A stretch of 64,000 bases of DNA from Sporisorium sorghi (lineage: Eukaryota > Basidiomycota > Ustilaginomycetes > Ustilaginales > Ustilaginaceae). Within the stretch, counting starts at the first letter, position 1; each line of letters begins with the position of its first letter. The DNA lies in contig JALCCG010000029.1 in the NCBI GenBank assembly GCA_023212695.1, positions 1-64,000 of the forward strand, written 5' to 3'. The position numbers and the translations under genes are program-made. Of this stretch, positions 62,801 through 64,000 are shown one piece after another. The notes beneath the pieces were generated by a model. It ran no database searches and had not been told where the DNA came from. It worked only from the letters and a program-made list of their open reading frames with translations.

Positions 62801-64000
62801 CGCGAATGGACCTTGCGCAGCTTGATTAGGCCACGCGAAATGTAAATGATGACAAAGGCGTAGGCGGTCAAGAGGAAGATGTGGGTGGGTTTGCGCTTGG
62901 ACGCAGCTGCATCGGGAGCAAATTGAAGCACGAGGCTGTGCGAGATGTTTTCCGGCGATGGGATGAGGCGGACCTGGCCTCCCGTTACTCGATTGAGGAG
63001 CTCGTGCCAGCGAGAACCGCTCACTACGGTGCTTTCGTCTGTTGGAACATTGGGTCTCGCCATGGATTGGGGGATGCGTTCTTGTGAGCACGAGTTGGGA
63101 TCATCGTTGCGTAGGAAGAAAGTAAAGGCCAGGAACTCGGCGCGAGGCAAACGCTTGAACAGATGCCATCGGCTCGCGAGAGTGGTAGAGGGAGACAGCG
63201 GTGCGCCGAGTCTGGTGCGATTGAGCGAGGAGTGAGCGACCGACTGAGCTGGGGCATCATCTTGAAGGATGACTTGCGAGTCCATGTTCCAGTATTCCAG
63301 GGGCGACAACGTGAGACAAGCAGCAGGTTCGGTGCTTGCTGAAACTTTGTCGACTGATGCTGGCCGGCCAGGGAAGGAGCTACGTGATTGTATGCAGACC
63401 AAACCTGGCTCCAGCATGTCATCGTCGCCAACATCCTTGTGGAGCTCTGACTCGATCGAGTTTTGCAGCTGGAGTGCCGAATTCAAGATACGTTTCTCGA
63501 GCACACCGAATCGAGGACCTCTGCCGGCCATGACATCGTCCGTGGTGACAAAGACATGTTCGACACGAATCGAGTGGCAGCGAGGGCGCGAGAAGGCGGA
63601 GGATGTTGCGTCGGTGGTCGTATGGGACTGACGTGCTCGGTGATCGAGGAGGACCTTGGCATCGCTCACATCGATGGCTTGGAGGTCGCGTGCGTCGTCC
63701 CAGACCATGCGAAGGTCGCTCAAGCTGTTGACATGCTTGCGACCGCTGCTGGCAAACGAGTCCATGAACGGAGTGCTGAGCGATCTCCAGACGCTTTTGG
63801 CATCGCCTCGAGAAACACCTGGGCCACCTTTGGAAGCCCAAAAGTAGATTCCGACGGCGGGATAGAAGAGCGAGGTGATGACGAGCGAGCATAGCAGCAA
63901 GGTTCGAATCTGATGCTTGGAGATCCATCGACCGTGATGCTGGAACAGCGATTCGCCTTGAGATCGAACTTGACGGACCAGAGGTAGTGAAGAGGCGGAA
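59866..64000 (-). CDS. SREBP cleavage-activating protein (SCAP/Scp1) homologue, 5'-partial
   Basis: ER sterol sensor that escorts the SREBP transcription factor precursor. The frame stays open to the right edge, so the start lies outside; about 1378 codons are visible. An N-terminal helix follows FQHHGRWISKHQIRT (LLLCSLVITSLFYPAVGIYFW). A lumenal loop precedes a sterol-sensing domain (about 62350-62920) with AYAFVIIYISRGLIKL, LISMIMSVSICALLGI, LPFVIVVVGSENMYSLTKA and LLLVIALFIGVRAVREFCVFAIFSLIMDW. LELADL at 62377-62394 mirrors the MELADL COPII-sorting motif of animal SCAP just after the domain. Another membrane pair follows, then WD40-like repeats (about 60650-61610), for example VCDDGLAASIDNGGGIHVW and LSAHRDGTIRVW. 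In Cryptococcus, Scp1-Sre1 governs hypoxia and sterol responses. Confidence 0.9.
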   Translation of the reverse strand, partial: SASSLPLVRQVRSQGESLFQHHGRWISKHQIRTLLLCSLVITSLFYPAVGIYFWASKGGPGVSRGDAKSVWRSLSTPFMDSFASSGRKHVNSLSDLRMVWDDARDLQAIDVSDAKVLLDHRARQSHTTTDATSSAFSRPRCHSIRVEHVFVTTDDVMAGRGPRFGVLEKRILNSALQLQNSIESELHKDVGDDDMLEPGLVCIQSRSSFPGRPASVDKVSASTEPAACLTLSPLEYWNMDSQVILQDDAPAQSVAHSSLNRTRLGAPLSPSTTLASRWHLFKRLPRAEFLAFTFFLRNDDPNSCSQERIPQSMARPNVPTDESTVVSGSRWHELLNRVTGGQVRLIPSPENISHSLVLQFAPDAAASKRKPTHIFLLTAYAFVIIYISRGLIKLRKVHSRFGLAFTGTTQLLISMIMSVSICALLGIRLTLVPWELLPFVIVVVGSENMYSLTKAIVDTPLSLTVSSRIAHGLGKVGVPITLTTLADILLLLVIALFIGVRAVREFCVFAIFSLIMDWFLQMTFFVTVLSIDMQRLELADLLTQGTRLTRKQEHNSHSHDSHMNGNGSSMDDADHDTHSDGNRRSGGIGAHSRSGNLVVAALSKVWKARTARTASLTLILVYMGGLYLYYGTGFPNHQQSSYVLPDDWDTVRQPPVSASAFDPFGHLDTQLQPSLPWWTSSPSADFWTSLNPMGAQELRIEVKPWTILSLRSSTEGELPPSVATFAGWALFRPRIRAVVWFAKLVILPISGTTALLWLLLLYLLKDTELLDAQRDKSEADPSEDSNSSTAASPLSSLTPKTTIIANAHACDIDFLVCDDGLAASIDNGGGIHVWTLDNAGKQDVVRSSSSISQARSGLSLDQSTVSAFALSAKAGWVAVGRASGRVSFLSSETLEPIWDHLADDAASPVTSLTLQHQDSMHRLDSVVALSAHRDGTIRVWNAARKEAKLVASRTQLDSRLRWRSLPVQAAQSNHPGSSNGSSSTQSSSATSRAPLIGFTTTDGQFHIRAMEAGGTSAKTVFTLGLEDRGHVCSVLLCQILSRPPSGQETPLIKSTLLLGFASGRVHLIDFETAESISSVDLDDGPVTSLSAIDAGDAHTSTFIAQTTGRASLLFVSSGATAAAAAAMEKSGSIHSNLGTFTSGSPLRIRTPNGSTANAANFWADVSTPPSPAAELANPLSYPMSSHGSASRLRRASAHVRDRSGTSALGEGVSQALAASSSLSVSMNVPPPSSVTQKADDRQLRLLGWVRCQRGGSFASGAGGLLLGVGQAQRSWGPSRWEWWAMDLREELVLGRGGELIVPRQPLLLESEQDVSSRASLQRSRGGRPSQDVQFDDALAFSRLHPVRGFAISQRQETTLAFGFGGSIGLLCVKSRSS

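Noticed and set aside
63890..63920. GGTTCGAATC, resembling a tRNA B box
   Set aside because: No pairing T stem, acceptor stem or A box around it, and it lies inside the SCAP coding frame.
1..64000. CRISPR arrays, prophage, IS elements, operons
   Set aside because: No spaced direct repeats or phage/IS genes are seen, and the gene structure with spliceosomal introns is eukaryotic.

Overview
The window is nuclear DNA of a fungus, most likely a smut fungus (Ustilaginomycotina, Ustilago/Sporisorium type). The reasons are compact genes that are mostly intronless or carry a few short GT-AG introns, a strong preference for C or G at third codon positions, low-complexity (Gln, His, Ser, Ala, Glu) inserts in otherwise conserved proteins, and the protein set itself (samB/Mub1, SCAP, fungal Zn2Cys6 factor, DHA1 and DHA2 transporters). 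The fungal assignment is firm. The smut assignment is an inference from style and cannot be proved without a search.

Layout: about nineteen protein genes and one intron-containing tRNA gene. From left to right: a DHA1-type MFS transporter (+, 164-2464); a CLPTM1-family membrane protein (-, 2607-4910); a MYND-finger samB/Mub1 homologue (-, two exons, 5297-9755); a 2.7-kb intergenic block with microsatellites; a B-type cyclin (-, two exons, 12470-14376); a gene-poor 5.6-kb stretch with homopolymers and one ambiguous coding-like island; a disordered protein of unknown function (+, 19952-21238); the cohesin kleisin Rad21/Scc1 (+, 22147-24387); a beta-hydroxyacid dehydrogenase (-); V-ATPase subunit e (+, three exons, not visible as a single reading frame); an F-box protein (-); a synaptojanin-type phosphoinositide phosphatase (+); an unrecognised 158-residue protein (-, three exons); a secreted aspartic protease (+, two exons); a DHA2-type MFS transporter (-); an alpha/beta hydrolase (+, two exons); the alpha subunit of mitochondrial processing peptidase (-); a Zn2Cys6 transcription factor (+); a large coiled-coil protein resembling Mto1/ApsB microtubule-organising proteins (+); tRNA-Val(UAC) (+); 6-phosphogluconate dehydrogenase (-, four exons); and a SCAP homologue (-) whose start lies beyond the right edge.

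The genes do not form one pathway or an evident cluster. Most are housekeeping: cell cycle and chromosomes (cyclin B, Rad21, the MTOC-like coiled coil), membranes and lipids (CLPTM1, synaptojanin, V-ATPase e, SCAP), mitochondria (MPP-alpha), the pentose phosphate pathway (6PGDH) and ubiquitin control (Mub1, F-box). Neighbours alternate strands, giving many tail-to-tail pairs with 100-450 bp between stops and several head-to-head pairs with shared 0.4-1.4-kb promoters. I saw no transposase, reverse transcriptase, secondary-metabolite backbone gene or CRISPR array, and no convincing new multi-gene system. The points most worth checking are the both-strand coding-like island at 15598-15900, the unrecognised three-exon gene at 33110-33759, the tandem promoter motifs at 47456 and 51666, and the MTOC-like and SCAP assignments.
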